A stretch of DNA of 64,000 nt from Poronia punctata (Eukaryota > Ascomycota > Sordariomycetes > Xylariales > Xylariaceae). This document shows positions 13,091 to 24,862 of this stretch, in pieces. Location of the stretch: NCBI GenBank assembly GCA_022579005.1, contig MU401531.1, positions 1-64,000 of the forward strand, read 5' to 3'. Each line of letters opens with the position of its first letter. The first letter of the stretch is position 1. The translations under genes were made by a program, and so were the position numbers. Under the pieces are notes generated by a model that worked only from the letters and a program-made list of their open reading frames with translations, made no database searches and was not told the DNA's origin.

Positions 13091-14851
13091 CTAATGTCCA
13101 TGCGAATGGTCCCCATGACCGTGGCCGCCGGTCAACGAATGACTAGACCGTCGACTAGACCCAGCCTTGGATGCCGATTGGGACAACGAGTCCCCGCAGC
13201 AACCTGGATTCACGCAATCATCTACACATTCTAGCAAGCATCCATCGCCCGGCTCGGGATTGCTAGCACTCTGCCGGGGCGATGCTGACCCGTCCAGGGT
13301 TGCCACCGTGGCCTCGTCTTGGTGATTGCAGTTCTGATCGAGACAAAACTCTGGCTGGATCGTGGCACTGTGGATACCATATGCATGGAGACACTTGCGT
13401 GCCTGCTTTGCTAGCTTCATGTATTTCTCCCCTCCCTCGTCGATAATAGGGAAGGCAACCTGAATATGCAACGAAGCCACCACTTTCGTGTCCGAGAGCT
13501 GCCAGATATGGACGTGGTGACAGCTGATGACGCCGTCGAGATTCTGAATATCGTCCTTGATATCCTGTATCTCGATGTGATCCGGAGTTGCTTGTAGGAG
13601 CACCTTAGACGTAGCCTTGGTGAGAGGTATAGCAGACCGCAAGATGATTAGTGTGATAAATAAGGACACGGCCGGATCGGCATAGAAGCGTCCAGGCCAA
13701 TCCGTCAGCCAGATGACAAGAGCAGTCGCAATGACGCCCACGTTGCCCAGCGCATCGCCCAAGACATGAAGAACCATCGCGTTCATGCCCATGTCGGCGT
13801 GATTGTGGCTGTGGCCTTGTTGGCCCTTGGACTTGGATCTCGGTTTGGCGTGATGGTGGTTATCGTGGACTCCAGAGTCCCGTCTCGTGCGGAACATGGT
13901 CTGATGCGTACGGGGTGCTTTATCCCCCGAATTATGGCCTTCATTGTTACCATTTCCTAGAAGTGGCGTGTTCTCGTCCATGGCCGATTCACCGCGAATA
14001 GAGCGTTTGGGTGTGTAATCATCACCCGACGAACCCTCGTCGCCATCGTCGTCCACGCCACCGTCATCCGGAGTCGATCTACTATGGTCAATGATATCCT
14101 GTCTGAAACTAGCAGGGTGGATGCTCAGATCGTCGATGCTGGTGAAGCGGCTGTGCCTAAGGCTGCTGGTGCGTCGACGTCCCCCGCGATCCCTAGAGGG
14201 GGAACCTCGCTTGTTGTGGCTGTCGTCCGTGTCCCCAAACCGAATACGTCGAGTTGCTTCGGGTGACAAGGCCCCCTGCTGTGCTCGAGCCACGGCAACT
14301 TCAGGGAAAACATCGCCAACTGGACCTTGGTCATCCGCGAAGACACCCACGGGGTTCGATCGACCTTCTTCCGCAGCTGTGACACTCTGATGCTCGTGGA
14401 CGTGCTCATGGCCATGGTCCCCATCGGAGCCGTGCCCATGGTCGTGTCCGTGGCCACCCAACACTACAAACCCGACAAGGTTTGAAGCCAGGCCGAAACA
14501 GCCAACAATGAGTATCAGCTTAGGATTAGTGACCTCCTGGGGCTCAATAAGCCGCGTTAGCGCCTCCAGAATGATGGAAACACACAACGCAATCAAGAAG
14601 ACGGCGTTGAAAAAGGCACCAAGAATCTCTGCACGAACGAAACCGTACGAGAAACGATGGGTCGTGGCCCGTTTCGCAACAGTCACAGCCCACAGACCAA
14701 TAATTAGCGAGATGATGTCGTTGAGCATATGAAAGGCGTCCGCCATCAAGGCAAGTGAGTGAACCGCAATACCCGAAATCAGTTCGATACAGAAGAATGC
14801 AATATCAATGGCCAGCATAATGCTGATCCGGGTGGTTTTCGACCACGCCAT
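13091..14851 (-). CDS. Zinc transporter, cation diffusion facilitator family (ZRC1/COT1-like)
   Basis: Single-exon gene of 586 residues. CDF proteins exchange Zn2+ (also Co2+ or Cd2+) for protons; the fungal ZRC1/COT1 branch loads zinc into the vacuole. The N-terminal third holds four membrane segments with the metal-site motif HSLALMADAFHMLND, residues 31-45 (Asp38, His41, Asp45 region). TM5 carries the second motif, HVLGDALGNVGV. Between TM4 and TM5 lies a very long, about 230-residue, cytosolic loop that starts His-rich (GGHGHDHGHG), then turns acidic and Ser/Arg-rich, with another His cluster just before TM5. The C-terminal CDF domain (residues near HHVHIWQLSD) is followed by a Cys-containing tail (CVDDCVNPGCCGD) and ends in GGHGHGDHSHGH. 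His-rich ends and loops are typical zinc buffers or sensors. No partner gene adjoins it. Confidence 0.93.
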   Translation of the reverse strand: MAWSKTTRISIMLAIDIAFFCIELISGIAVHSLALMADAFHMLNDIISLIIGLWAVTVAKRATTHRFSYGFVRAEILGAFFNAVFLIALCVSIILEALTRLIEPQEVTNPKLILIVGCFGLASNLVGFVVLGGHGHDHGHGSDGDHGHEHVHEHQSVTAAEEGRSNPVGVFADDQGPVGDVFPEVAVARAQQGALSPEATRRIRFGDTDDSHNKRGSPSRDRGGRRRTSSLRHSRFTSIDDLSIHPASFRQDIIDHSRSTPDDGGVDDDGDEGSSGDDYTPKRSIRGESAMDENTPLLGNGNNEGHNSGDKAPRTHQTMFRTRRDSGVHDNHHHAKPRSKSKGQQGHSHNHADMGMNAMVLHVLGDALGNVGVIATALVIWLTDWPGRFYADPAVSLFITLIILRSAIPLTKATSKVLLQATPDHIEIQDIKDDIQNLDGVISCHHVHIWQLSDTKVVASLHIQVAFPIIDEGGEKYMKLAKQARKCLHAYGIHSATIQPEFCLDQNCNHQDEATVATLDGSASPRQSASNPEPGDGCLLECVDDCVNPGCCGDSLSQSASKAGSSRRSSHSLTGGHGHGDHSHGH

Positions 14852-17789
14852 TATGATGACGGGAAGAAACGTCTTCCGATGCAGCAGTTTTGATGTCCAA
14901 GCTTAGGGGACACAGGGTGTCCTACGAGGGGTGCCGAGTAGTTGCTAACAGTTGTCGTTCTCTCCCGAAGTGGGCCACGATACCTTGGAGATAACTCGGG
15001 GCAAGGTTCGCAAAAGAAGATAGCAAATCGGGGTTGATTGGTACTCGGTTCAGGCCGTGGGGCGTATTCGCGATGAGACTAAGCAGGCAGGCCCCAAGCT
15101 GGTTCGTTTCGATGTCGGCTCCTGTTTACTTTCGCCGTAGGCTGTTCTTAGGAGGGCATGCCTCTTCGTTTTCCACGTCTCTATAGTATCTATAGCTTTT
15201 TCCGTAACGAGAGAAGCCGGCCACAATGGGGATCTTTCGCGGTCGCGGAGATACCGGCAGGGGTGGAGCCACCGAATGGCGGGTGAGTCGTCGTTTGAGA
15301 TACCAGTTAGAGGATTGATCGCATCGACGTAGGGCAGTTCTATATCATCGGCGTTCTCCCGAGCGATTTGTGGGCTGTTTGGTCGGCAACAACGTAGTGC
15401 TAGTAGGTAGGATACAATATCGATTAAGCGGAATACCTGTCTGCGTGGCCTCTGCCGGAGAAAGGAAAGTAGGCAATTAATAGGATGGGATTAATAATGT
15501 TGAGATGAAAATTAGGGTCTCAGGTTGGTAATAGGGAATCAACGTAGCTAGCGTTGGCCCATTCCTACTCGTAAAGACGGTGGTGAGAAGTCAAGAATGT
15601 AAAGAAACATCTGAAGAACGGGTCATCCGAATAGGTAGAGGCAAAATGCCAAAAAAAAGACAAAGTAGCACGCAATTATTATGTAAGCATTTGCGGGGCA
15701 CCGAGGAAGCTTTCTAAAGTTTCTTGTCCCAAGGTACTTGCCGGGATTAGTAGACTGTTGAGCAACAGAAGGCGCATTCCCAACAACGAAACCACTTTTA
15801 ACAGGTGTAGAAGCAACAACCAACTAGCTCTCGGTAACAGTTAGAAGTAAGAATAAACGTCCCTTTCATTGTTGAAGCCGATTTCTAACATAAAACATCT
15901 GCTCACTCATACCTACAAGTACCTAAGGTACCGTAGCAAGCAAGAAGTTTATTAACTTCGCCTGGTTGCTGTACGGTTCCACCTGGCAACAGAACCATCT
16001 GCAGGTGCAAGAAACCCCTGCTTGCCAATCGGGTCCAAAGGCACCAGTAGCAGGTGGATCACTCCTAGATGCTGCCAGCTAATTTAGCACATTAGTGGAG
16101 TACATCACCTACAGGAGGCAAGGTTTGGTGCGGTCAAAGAGACGCTAACGTTACCTAATGCGAATCATACGGTCCCAATCACGATTCCAATTTCCAAGTT
16201 CTTGTCCACGATGCATATAATGCTGCTTAATTCTCAACATCAATAGGCATGAGCCTACCACCCTACGTGCCTAAAGTACCTATGTATATACTGCTACACT
16301 GGATGTCTACTAACCAATGTGAGCGAACTATCCCCAGCCAAATCGATAGATAAACCAGACGCAGAGTCACCCACAAAGACAAGGCGAAGACAACCGTCCC
16401 GAATAGTACCACGGTTAGCGTCTTGCAATAGATCGATGTCAAGGAGGGCAAATCCTACCCCAAACGCAGGGCACCCATCTCTACGGCAGCCTCATCCTTC
16501 AACCAAGTGTAATTAAATATCAAGATTGTGCAGCACAGCACAGAAGGCGTCGTATGAGGGCAAAGCCGATCCCAAGGCAGCCATGGTGATGGACTCCTTG
16601 GGAGTCCTGTCACGATTCACACGTCCCTGTGTCTCTCAAGCGCGCCAGGGCTGGAGGGACGGGTGCAGATAATGTTGGTTTTTGAACCCGCATCAATACC
16701 TACACGTAGGTATTGGTATCCCAAAAGAGGGATCTTTCCGTACCTACCAGGGAACGATCCCCGAGACACGGCACAGGAAGCATTAGCATGGCATAACTTC
16801 ATCCGAGCCCTTACTAAAGATGTATTATCGGATTCTCCCACTCACACACCCTTGCGTAACGAGAGCGCAATGACAATAGGTATGTGAACTTGAAATATAC
16901 TAATGCGCATTATCATCGTGTCAGCCGCTTGGATTCTTGCTTGTTACAGAGTTACTGGCCTCCAACCAGCCAAGCGTTGCGGGAAGCATCACTCCCCTCC
17001 TCGAAGGTTTCTGACCGTCGGATAGACGTGCCTGTGTGCCATAATGATAAGAGGACGCCACTAAATTGCCCGGCATCTGAAGTGGTATAGATGAATGCAA
17101 AATCCCATCTTGTGCCACACTCTAGGTCGTTTGACGACCGTACTCTTGCGTCGAGTCCGGTCTTAAACGGACCAGTTCCAGCTGATATTAATACTGAACA
17201 AAACCCCGCCTGCCACACGGATACTAAATTGCTGGGCTACTCCAGCAATAACCGTCGACTCGGTATGTTCTCCGTGTTCAGCCCTCCAGTCAGGCCTAAA
17301 CGGGTAATCGACAAATCACATGCCCTTTTCCGATAATGACCCATTGTCCCATTAGATGGTCCAGACTTAATCAGTCCCTTGAACTCGGGCTTCTAGACCG
17401 CTAACCATTCCTGAAAGGTTCGTACGGAGCTTGTTTTATGTCCATATTTACACTCATCGTACACATACATCGTCATCCTCTGATGATGTGCACAAGTGGG
17501 GAAGTATCGAAGAAATAGCAACACAATACATGCGATCAGCCCAGAGATTCCGGAAAGGTTAGGCGAACTTTCTGGCTGTTTACGTGGTCCATCGCGTGGC
17601 CGCTGTCTAAAAAGGTCATCGGCGCTCAAGACTTGAGAAGTGTAGATACTAAGGTAGGTATTCTACCACCTCATCGATCATCTGCCCAAGTGGCAAGGAG
17701 TAAGAAGATTTGTGGGATCGAAAAGTACTGTCGCTTAGGTACACGTATGTTGAATGACCTGCCGCAAAAAGGGCAAAAAATAAAAAAGA
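14852..17789. other. Intergenic region
   Basis: It contains the upstream region of the leftward zinc transporter gene and then about 2.5 kb with no supported gene. Frames here are 60-88 codons and overlap on both strands without motifs. Several short motifs of the CCTAAGGTACC type occur, for example near 15915. No repeat or RNA gene was found apart from the 5S gene at its right end. Confidence 0.55.
17775..17789 (-). terminator. RNA polymerase III T-tract terminator of the 5S gene
   Basis: Directly after the last base of the 5S gene, the minus strand reads TTCTTTTTTATTTTTT. Pol III stops at such T runs, which supports the gene being transcribed. Confidence 0.75.
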
Positions 17790-17908
17790 ACGTACAACAC
17801 TGGGGATTCGCTGGTCGTCACCGACCCAACTACTGATCCAGCGGTATGTAGCTTAGCTATGGGGGAGCGGACGGGACCCCGCGTTCTCTACATCCTATGG
17901 TCGTACGT
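17790..17908 (-). rRNA. 5S ribosomal RNA gene
   Basis: The minus strand reads ACGTACGACCATAGGATG... and ends ...CAGTGTTGTACGT, 119 nt, the standard 5S length. The two ends pair (helix I: ACGTACGAC with GTTGTACGT). The CCGTCCGCTC block, the internal control region (AGTAGTTGGG..GGTGAC..ACCAGCGAATCCC) and helix II are all recognisable. Helix II reads GGATGTAG against CTACATACC, which still pairs. It is followed at once by a T-tract. A single dispersed 5S gene outside the rDNA array is usual in Sordariomycetes such as Neurospora. Confidence 0.95.
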
Positions 17909-18175
17909 GAAAGGGTTGTGCTCTATTAGGGTATTTATAATCACACGTTGCCGCTTTATTTGTGGTGCATTATGAGGACAAATTCTCATCATGTAGGTGT
18001 ACGGGGGTTGTAATATGTTTTTGAGGTGAGTACTATTTGGTTAATGGGTCGCAGGGCTAACTAATATTACATGGTACCGAATAATGAAGCCACTGCCCTC
18101 TTTCTTACATGGCAAGTTTCCCACGAGAAGTCGGCAACTCCTGACGACATAAGCTAGCATGCCGGCCATGCCCTA
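17909..18175. other. Short spacer between the 5S gene and the VOC gene
   Basis: 267 bp upstream of the leftward 5S gene and downstream of the leftward VOC gene. There is a possible TATA-like GGGTATTTATAATC near 17929. No other feature is seen. Confidence 0.4.
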
Positions 18176-18760
18176 TTATGCGAGCGGGACGGACTCGGGG
18201 CCACGGGTCCCGACATCAGGCCTTTTCTTAAGCTCCGACTCGGGCTCCCCACTCTCCAGTCGACGAATGAAATCATCCGGGTCAAAGTCAGCCCCTATAG
18301 GATTCTTCGCGAATTCAGGACTAGTCATGGAAGCATTAATCTCCTCAACCGTTGCAAAGGTATCGGCTTGCGTCTCGATATAGTTGCCGTCGGGGTCCTC
18401 GTAATAGATGGAGATGGTGGGACCATGGTTGACACACCACGCCGGCGAAATCCCGAGTTCCTTGCGCTGCTTGTAAGCCGTCAAGAGGTCGGTCAGGGAA
18501 TCGTATGTGAAGGCGACGTGGTGCATGCCGGCGCTCTCCTTATCCTTGGGGTTGAGGCCCGGAATCTCGGCTAAAGCGATGCGGTGGTGCTCTTCGTCGT
18601 ATGTCAGGAATGCCAGGTGGTCGCGCTCGAAGCTCGCGTGTGCGCCTAGGAAGGTCTTGTAATAGGCCGACATGGGTTTGAGCTTTGGCGTCTTGAGAAC
18701 GACGTGCGCCATGCTGCGAGGCGACAGGACCTTGTTGTTCGGGATGGGGTCGACTGCCAT
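18176..18760 (-). CDS. VOC-superfamily (glyoxalase/extradiol dioxygenase fold) protein
   Basis: Single exon, 194 residues starting MAVDPIPNN. The frame is open to 18931, but this start follows a clear leader and TATA box and gives the normal length for the family. Two beta-alpha-beta-beta-beta modules are visible. The putative metal ligands are all present: His in SMAHVVLKT, His in GMHHVAFTY and Glu in EDPDGNYIETQ. This resembles biphenyl-2,3-diol dioxygenase/catechol 2,3-dioxygenase-like fungal proteins, cytosolic and acting on small aromatic or carbonyl substrates. The substrate cannot be read from sequence. The C-terminal 40 residues (DFDPDDFIRRLESGEPE onward) are hydrophilic, as in fungal homologues. 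No pathway partner is adjacent. Confidence 0.85.
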   Translation of the reverse strand: MAVDPIPNNKVLSPRSMAHVVLKTPKLKPMSAYYKTFLGAHASFERDHLAFLTYDEEHHRIALAEIPGLNPKDKESAGMHHVAFTYDSLTDLLTAYKQRKELGISPAWCVNHGPTISIYYEDPDGNYIETQADTFATVEEINASMTSPEFAKNPIGADFDPDDFIRRLESGEPESELKKRPDVGTRGPESVPLA

Positions 18761-18945
18761 GATGAGACGCCGTTCTGTTGACCTTGTGTGGTGAAGAATA
18801 AGGGACGGGGAGTTCGAGATATTCAGACGGGTGACGAGTGTTTGGTTTGTTCCCTTGGTGGATGGTTTCAAGTCTTGTGCTGTATTACGTGATTTGTTGC
18901 TGATGATGGTTATACAATTATACCTTGACATAGGGTCTTGCAGTT

Positions 18946-18958
18946 GTCTTATATATAC
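18946..18958 (-). promoter_or_regulatory. TATA box of the VOC gene
   Basis: The minus strand reads GGTATATATAAGAC, a strong TATA element about 190 bp before the chosen ATG at 18760. It supports that start over the longer upstream frame. Confidence 0.45.
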
Positions 18959-20380
18959 CTACCATCCGGAGCTGAGTCCTTCCTTTACTGTATTGTTCCC
19001 GTCGTTCTCCCGACTCTACATATATTCCGATTTGGTTGTGAGACCATTTACCAACAAACAATCCATTGAACCGAGTGGATTGTTCTCTGAAAGTGCCCGA
19101 CTCACGCGCGCGCTGCGGATGGACCGGTGAAGTCGGAGAATACGTAGGCTACATCTTTCCAGCTCTATCCGCGCGGGTGGGATGGTTCGGATCGTCCTTG
19201 ATTCCTACGTGCTTCGATGAAGTTCGAATCAAGCTACAAATAATAAAAATCATGCTCGGGTGCCATCCATCACCGCGCCTGCTAGTAAATATCTAAAAAA
19301 TACCTATATGAGCCAACAAGGTTAGATGAGCTGAGCTGCACGTCCAGAACCTGGATTACATAAGTCCCGCGCGGGTACTCTAAATAGGATGGTAAGGTTT
19401 GTTTGACACCCGGGGTAATAAACCGTCCGCCGTGTCGGCCGGCGACTTTACATCAGCTCAGCTCTTGCTGGCCGACATCAATTCCTTTTTTTTTTCGGCA
19501 ACTTTAACAATAAAGTCGTAAAGCTTACCTACACCCGGCCAAACCCTCAGTCTATATAAACCCGATTTCCACCCGGCTCTTCATCTCGGAGTGGCATACC
19601 AGACACAGACAAGAACAATTTACCTCTTACACTTCTCGGTGATTTAGTAAAGTTGTTTGCGAACTTGCGCGGGGTAGGTACCAACTCTCGGCTACCTAAG
19701 GTACCCCTTCTAACGAATGGCAAGAACAAGCAATCCGAATCCCCACCGCAATTGACATTCCCATTCTGCCATCTAGAAGTATGTACATAGGAGCCGAGTT
19801 CGGTGCCTTGACGAAGCATCAGGAGTCGACTGGAAGCCAAGGCCATTCGGGCCCGAGGAGCGAAGCACGGGACAGCCCCAACTTTATACTACGTGCGCCG
19901 GACTCGCACTCGGACTCGGACTCGGACTCGGTTTGGTTTCCGCTCCGTCTTCAACCGACAGGGAGCTGCCTGTTTGGGACCGGGATACTTACCTACTCGC
20001 CCAAGTACCGGCGGAATTTCAGACATTATATACATGTTTTCGATTTTACCTGCGGCTCCATACTTACCAACCTAGGTTAGATACCTAACTGAATCTCTGG
20101 TTGCTCACAATGACAAACCCGAAGATTACCTGGGTACCTACCTTCTACTCGGAAACGCAGGACGGTCCAATGTTACAAATACGAGCAGATGGGACTGTTG
20201 CGCGTTACCTAGAGATAGGTATCGAGTGGTTTTTTTTTTTCGCACATTCATTACGATAGACGCGCGCCGGTTCGACACTACCTATCCGAAGAAGAGAAGC
20301 CGCCAGCCAGCCAGCCAGCCAGCCAACCAGCCGAGCAAACAAACCTAACCTAGAGAGACAAGATGGTCATTAATCACAAT

Positions 20381-20416
<36 letters not shown>

Positions 20417-21138
20417 TGTTCGCCGGAACCTCTGCTTTTCAGGGCTGCATTGAATTTGCATGCACACGGGTATATACTCCGAATATGTACGTGTAGGTAA
20501 GGTAGGTATGTAACCTCCGGAACGGGCCAGCAATTCGCGCGACAGTTGCCAGAAAAACGGACATCAAAAGTGGTTGTTGCTTTCAAATCTTCTCTCTCTC
20601 TCTCTCTCTCGCCTTTTCGCTAAATCCGACACGACGAAGCGATGATAAGAACTACCTACACGTAATTAATCGGTAAAGAAGGAAAAGGAAAAGGAAGAAA
20701 AGAGCTGGGGCCCGGAACATCGGAATGCATGCCATAACGCTAAAGTACCTACCTAACCTTAGGAGAGCCGCAATGACGGAAGGAAGCTAAGGTTAGAACG
20801 CTAAAGATCCGTAGGCCGTCCGTCTATTGAAAGACGGGCGTCATTCGGTTTCGGTTGACTTGACCAAGACACGTGCAAAGAGGAAACAGGAAACAGGAAT
20901 AAGAGATTATGTAGGTTATTAGTCAGGTAAAGACAACGAAGACAAGAATAGGTAACCATCTAACCTAGGTTAGGAGTCTAGGTATGTACATGTCAAATGC
21001 AGGAAAGGCCTTCCGTACCGAATTATCAACATTGTTGGTTGAAACTAATGTACCTTATGTATGTACCTATGTAGGTATGTATGTACATGTAATGCAAGTT
21101 TAGAATCAGAATCATACCTATGCCAGACATGAACAAGT

Positions 21139-21190
<52 letters not shown>

Positions 21191-21391
21191 AAAAAAGTTT
21201 ATTTTAATTTATGATAATTTTTAATAGTTTTGTTTTTTAAAATTTTTTTTTTTTAAAAAAATATTTTTATTATTTAATTTTTATAANNNNNNNNNNTTTA
21301 AAAAAATTTCCATTTTTTTTTTTCCTCTTTTTTTTTTTTTTTTAATTTTATTCTATTTTCTATAACCAAAATAACCACTCCCCCCCTCCCC

Positions 21392-21437
<46 letters not shown>

Positions 21438-24400
21438 GTGAAAGAGCAAACTGAACTGCTTTGGTCGGTGGGAGATCCTTCACCTCGTGGAAGTTTGACG
21501 CTTGTTTTTGTCTACCATCTATTGTAAAACGTGGCCTTTGAAGCGTCGATCCGAATTGCATTGCGCCCTCGCAGACTAGACTTCCTAGTTACATAGCCAA
21601 GCGTGAACTTGTAGACTACCTAGATACTTTAGCTTTTTCCGATGTCGATCGCCATGACGAAAAAAGAGCACGTTTTTTTAAATTAAAAATATTTTTACAA
21701 ATACACAGCAAAGACCGGGACGAATCGCGGGAGCTCGTCATCTTCAAGGGGCTAGGAAGTTGAACTAAATAACTAGACTTGTCTAGGTCGCCGAACGGTT
21801 TCTTTCTTTCTTTTTATTTTTTTTGCATTTTATTATGCCAAACTCTCTGCAACTCTGGTACGTCTTGTTAATAGAAATACTTTTTGCTGTGTACCTGTAT
21901 ATATTACTTTGTAAGTTGTATATAAATGTAGCTATGGTACGAGTATTATATTGTGTTGCGTCTCGCTTGGATTGTCATATTTGGGAGGTATGTAAGTAAA
22001 CATGACATGATACCCTGAAGGACATCCATCCATTCTTCCTTTCAATTCCCGATCTGCCTTTCTAAGCAGGAAGAAGGATGCAATGTAATGTAAAGGCAAG
22101 TAATCCACCCGATGACACGCTGCATACGAGTACCTACGGCGATCTTGTTTTGTTTTCCACGAGAGTGTCATTGTCAATCTCATATTATAGTGATCCTTGT
22201 TAATGATGTCCCGGCTCACTATTGGCTGCAAGGGGTGGTAAAGCAGGGTGTCAGGTACATTGATGTGGAAGATATTTATGTGGGGGAGACTGTCGGTGAG
22301 AAGCCAAGGTGAGAGATTGCCATTTCACATGTTTGCTTGATTATCTTCTCATAAACGGCCTGTTCTTTTCATTAGGATTATCAAGAGTGAAGGGGAAGGA
22401 TATTACCCATTGTTATGTCTCGTAAAACTACGAGCACGGTGGGTGGGTGATTCGGCGGGGCATGCGCGGAGAGGGGCCCGCAGCTTTTTGTGTACCTATC
22501 ATCATGCCAAGATTTCTGGGGATATTTACATAAATACCTACCTAGTACTACCTTAGGTAATAATATGAAACATTATGAATTGTGCATGGAAGGTATCCCC
22601 ACACTCATCAATCCCAAGTTCCAACGTCTTTTCTGCCCAGCGTTTATACTTACCTAAACGAGCACTTATCAGACGCTTTACCCAATCAGAAAATTCCTCG
22701 GGCCGCATTCCCGAGCTAGGTCAAGGTAGCCCCACACTTTGTTTAGGTAATTCAGCGCAACCTGTCCGAAAAAGTTCCAAACTGCAACGTCTCAGAAATG
22801 ACCTTTTTTCGATCCAACCATCTGGTATCCCATGTGCCATCAGCACTAGAATGCCAAACCCGCATCTATGCCGGCCCGGGCATAGTTCGTTGCCTTGCTC
22901 ACGTGTCATGTTGGCTTTTTCTGATCGATTCTCGGATCATTCCTTCACCTCTCCTCTCCTCTTCCCTGCTCTGCTTTGCAGTATGAGGGCGACGGCCTTA
23001 AGACGTGTGTGACTCGTCAACCGAATGCGTTCGTTGCGACCGCAGAATCCATCCATCATCCATCATCCATCATCCAGACAGCAGTGAAAAAGTGAGAATG
23101 AGAGACCGAAACATGATTGTATGCAAAAAACATATCCTGGGCGAAACTTCCAAACAAAGACCAGCCGGTAGCTTTCGGCCCCGTCGGAAGATTCGCCTAT
23201 CTCCAGCACGTTGTACAGGGATGAGCAAAGAAGGCCATGGTTGGTCAGACTAATGCTTCACGTATTGTGGCATTGTTACCTTGCAGTGGCCATACAACGC
23301 TCTCTGTCTCTGCGCGTGTTCCATTTCGGAACCTGCCCGGAAGCTGGCTCTCTTTACCCTGAATGAATGCTCGTCAGCCAAATGAAATTCAACCAAGTGC
23401 TTCATTGTTCCGGCAGAGGAAAGTCGTCGAGACAGGGAGGGTAAGAAGAGGGAGAGGAAGATATCATCTCTAGAGTCATTCGCGGATCTTAACCCATTTG
23501 TAAGCAAAGGGTCAACCAGACTCTGAGACTAATGTACACAAGGCCTCATCCGTTCGTTTGAAAGAGACCTATAGCTGCACGTAAGATTCGCGGCTTCCCT
23601 ACTGGCGTGCGTCAACGGTCTCGGGAACAATCAAGGCGCGACGAAACGAGTCTGCTAACAAGACGAGCCATCTCAAGAGGTCAGTGATACTCTGATGCAG
23701 ACGGCAGAGGAGATCGGTATAAATTATAACCAAACATGATAAGACGAGACCATGCCGGAATCTCGATCACTCCCACACTACTACTCTCAACATAGAAGTA
23801 TCTCGTGATGATCCCGAGATCATAAATCCTTTGGAAGCATGGTCACTGACACTGCCATGCCTATGTACTTACAAAGTGACTAGGTTAATAGATAGGGTTG
23901 CCGAAGCGAAACAAGGCCCCCCCACCCCCTATATGTACGATCAGGGCGGGTTTTGCGTCCTAGGACCAGACTCGGCCTCCACCCGGTCCGTCACAGCCGT
24001 GGGTATTACTTGGCATGGGTTAGCAATATATATCTCTTATCAGCATCTTGTAGAGGTATCGATTTGCTGTGTACCTACAACGACGTGACTGACTTGGGGT
24101 CGTGCAGCATCTTGGTCTCCTCTCCTCCACACTGCACGGTGCCTTTTCGGCCTCCCCCCTTGTATTTCTACATGTCGCTGCCGTTAACCGTTGGCCGGTT
24201 TTAGCGGGGATCAAGCTGTCACTTTCTCTTTCTGTGTCTGTATCTCAAGTCAGCCTTGTGTGAGCGGTGAAGTGTGACAGACAGAGAGCGAGGAAGAGAG
24301 AGGGATACTTTACGCCTTGGATGCTTGACGGGGCCCTCGAAGACCAATTGAGTCGGGCTACCCGCTTCCCACGTCTGATGCTGTGCTACCCATAACAACG

Positions 24401-24862
24401 TCGAAATTCATAGCACGCCATCCCGCCCGCCTAGCTTTCCCACGGAACGCCTCTGACGATCATTTAGACTCACATATCCTGTCAGCTTCGGATTAGGTAT
24501 ACCACAGCGGAGACCCTACCATTCTTGGCGGATACCCGCATATACCACCCGAGCCTCTGGATATATAGCCATCATATGTTTTCTTCCTTTCTCGATATTG
24601 AGCCAAGACTCTCTTCAACAACCCTGCTCATCATCGCAGTCAGTCAGTCAGACAAGTTGTCTTCATATATATCCTCTTGTACCGTTACCTCCTCTTTTCA
24701 TAAGTGATTTCGAACCTCAAACCTTGCTCCTACCCCCTTGGTCAACTATTTGTTTCTAAGGGACCCCTATCGTATCCCCATGCTATCGACATAAGGGAAT
24801 ACAAACTATCGTCTTCCCTTGAACACTGAGTGAAAAAAAAAGGCCGGTGAGACTCTATCTTG
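18959..24862. other. Long gene-free stretch (about 5.9 kb)
   Basis: No supportable protein gene. Low-complexity material includes a CGGACT/ACTCGG hexamer run (about 19901-19930), CCAG repeats (20305-20327), a poly-A tract (20385-20411), a TC run (20588-20610), long poly-T tracts around an assembly gap, and CATC repeats near 23050-23075. The TACCTAGG/ACCTTAGG motif recurs (for example 19693, 20750, 20955, 22555). The longest frame, 145 codons at 22575-23012, has no motif or homology I recognise. The last 300 bp is the beta-glucosidase promoter, with a TATATA at about 24560. Confidence 0.55.
21139..21440. repeat. Poly-T/AT low-complexity tract with a 10-N assembly gap
   Basis: A T run of more than 40 bases (21140-21186), then A/T-only DNA, ten Ns at 21287-21296, a further T-rich tract, a C-rich spacer near 21378-21391 and another poly-T run to about 21436. 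The Ns are a joined gap of unknown true length. Homopolymer runs flank it on both sides, so local sequence and length are unreliable. Confidence 0.85.

Noticed and set aside
14091..14457. Arg/Ser- or Thr/Met-rich frames of about 100 codons inside the zinc transporter
   Set aside because: Other-frame readings of the repetitive His/Asp-rich loop of the transporter.
20345..21561. Frames rich in poly-Phe or poly-Lys
   Set aside because: Artefacts of poly-A/poly-T tracts and the N gap.
22575..23012. 145-codon open frame on the plus strand in the gene-free stretch
   Set aside because: No motif, no splice context, Ser/Pro/Leu-rich composition typical of chance frames, and overlapping frames on the other strand.
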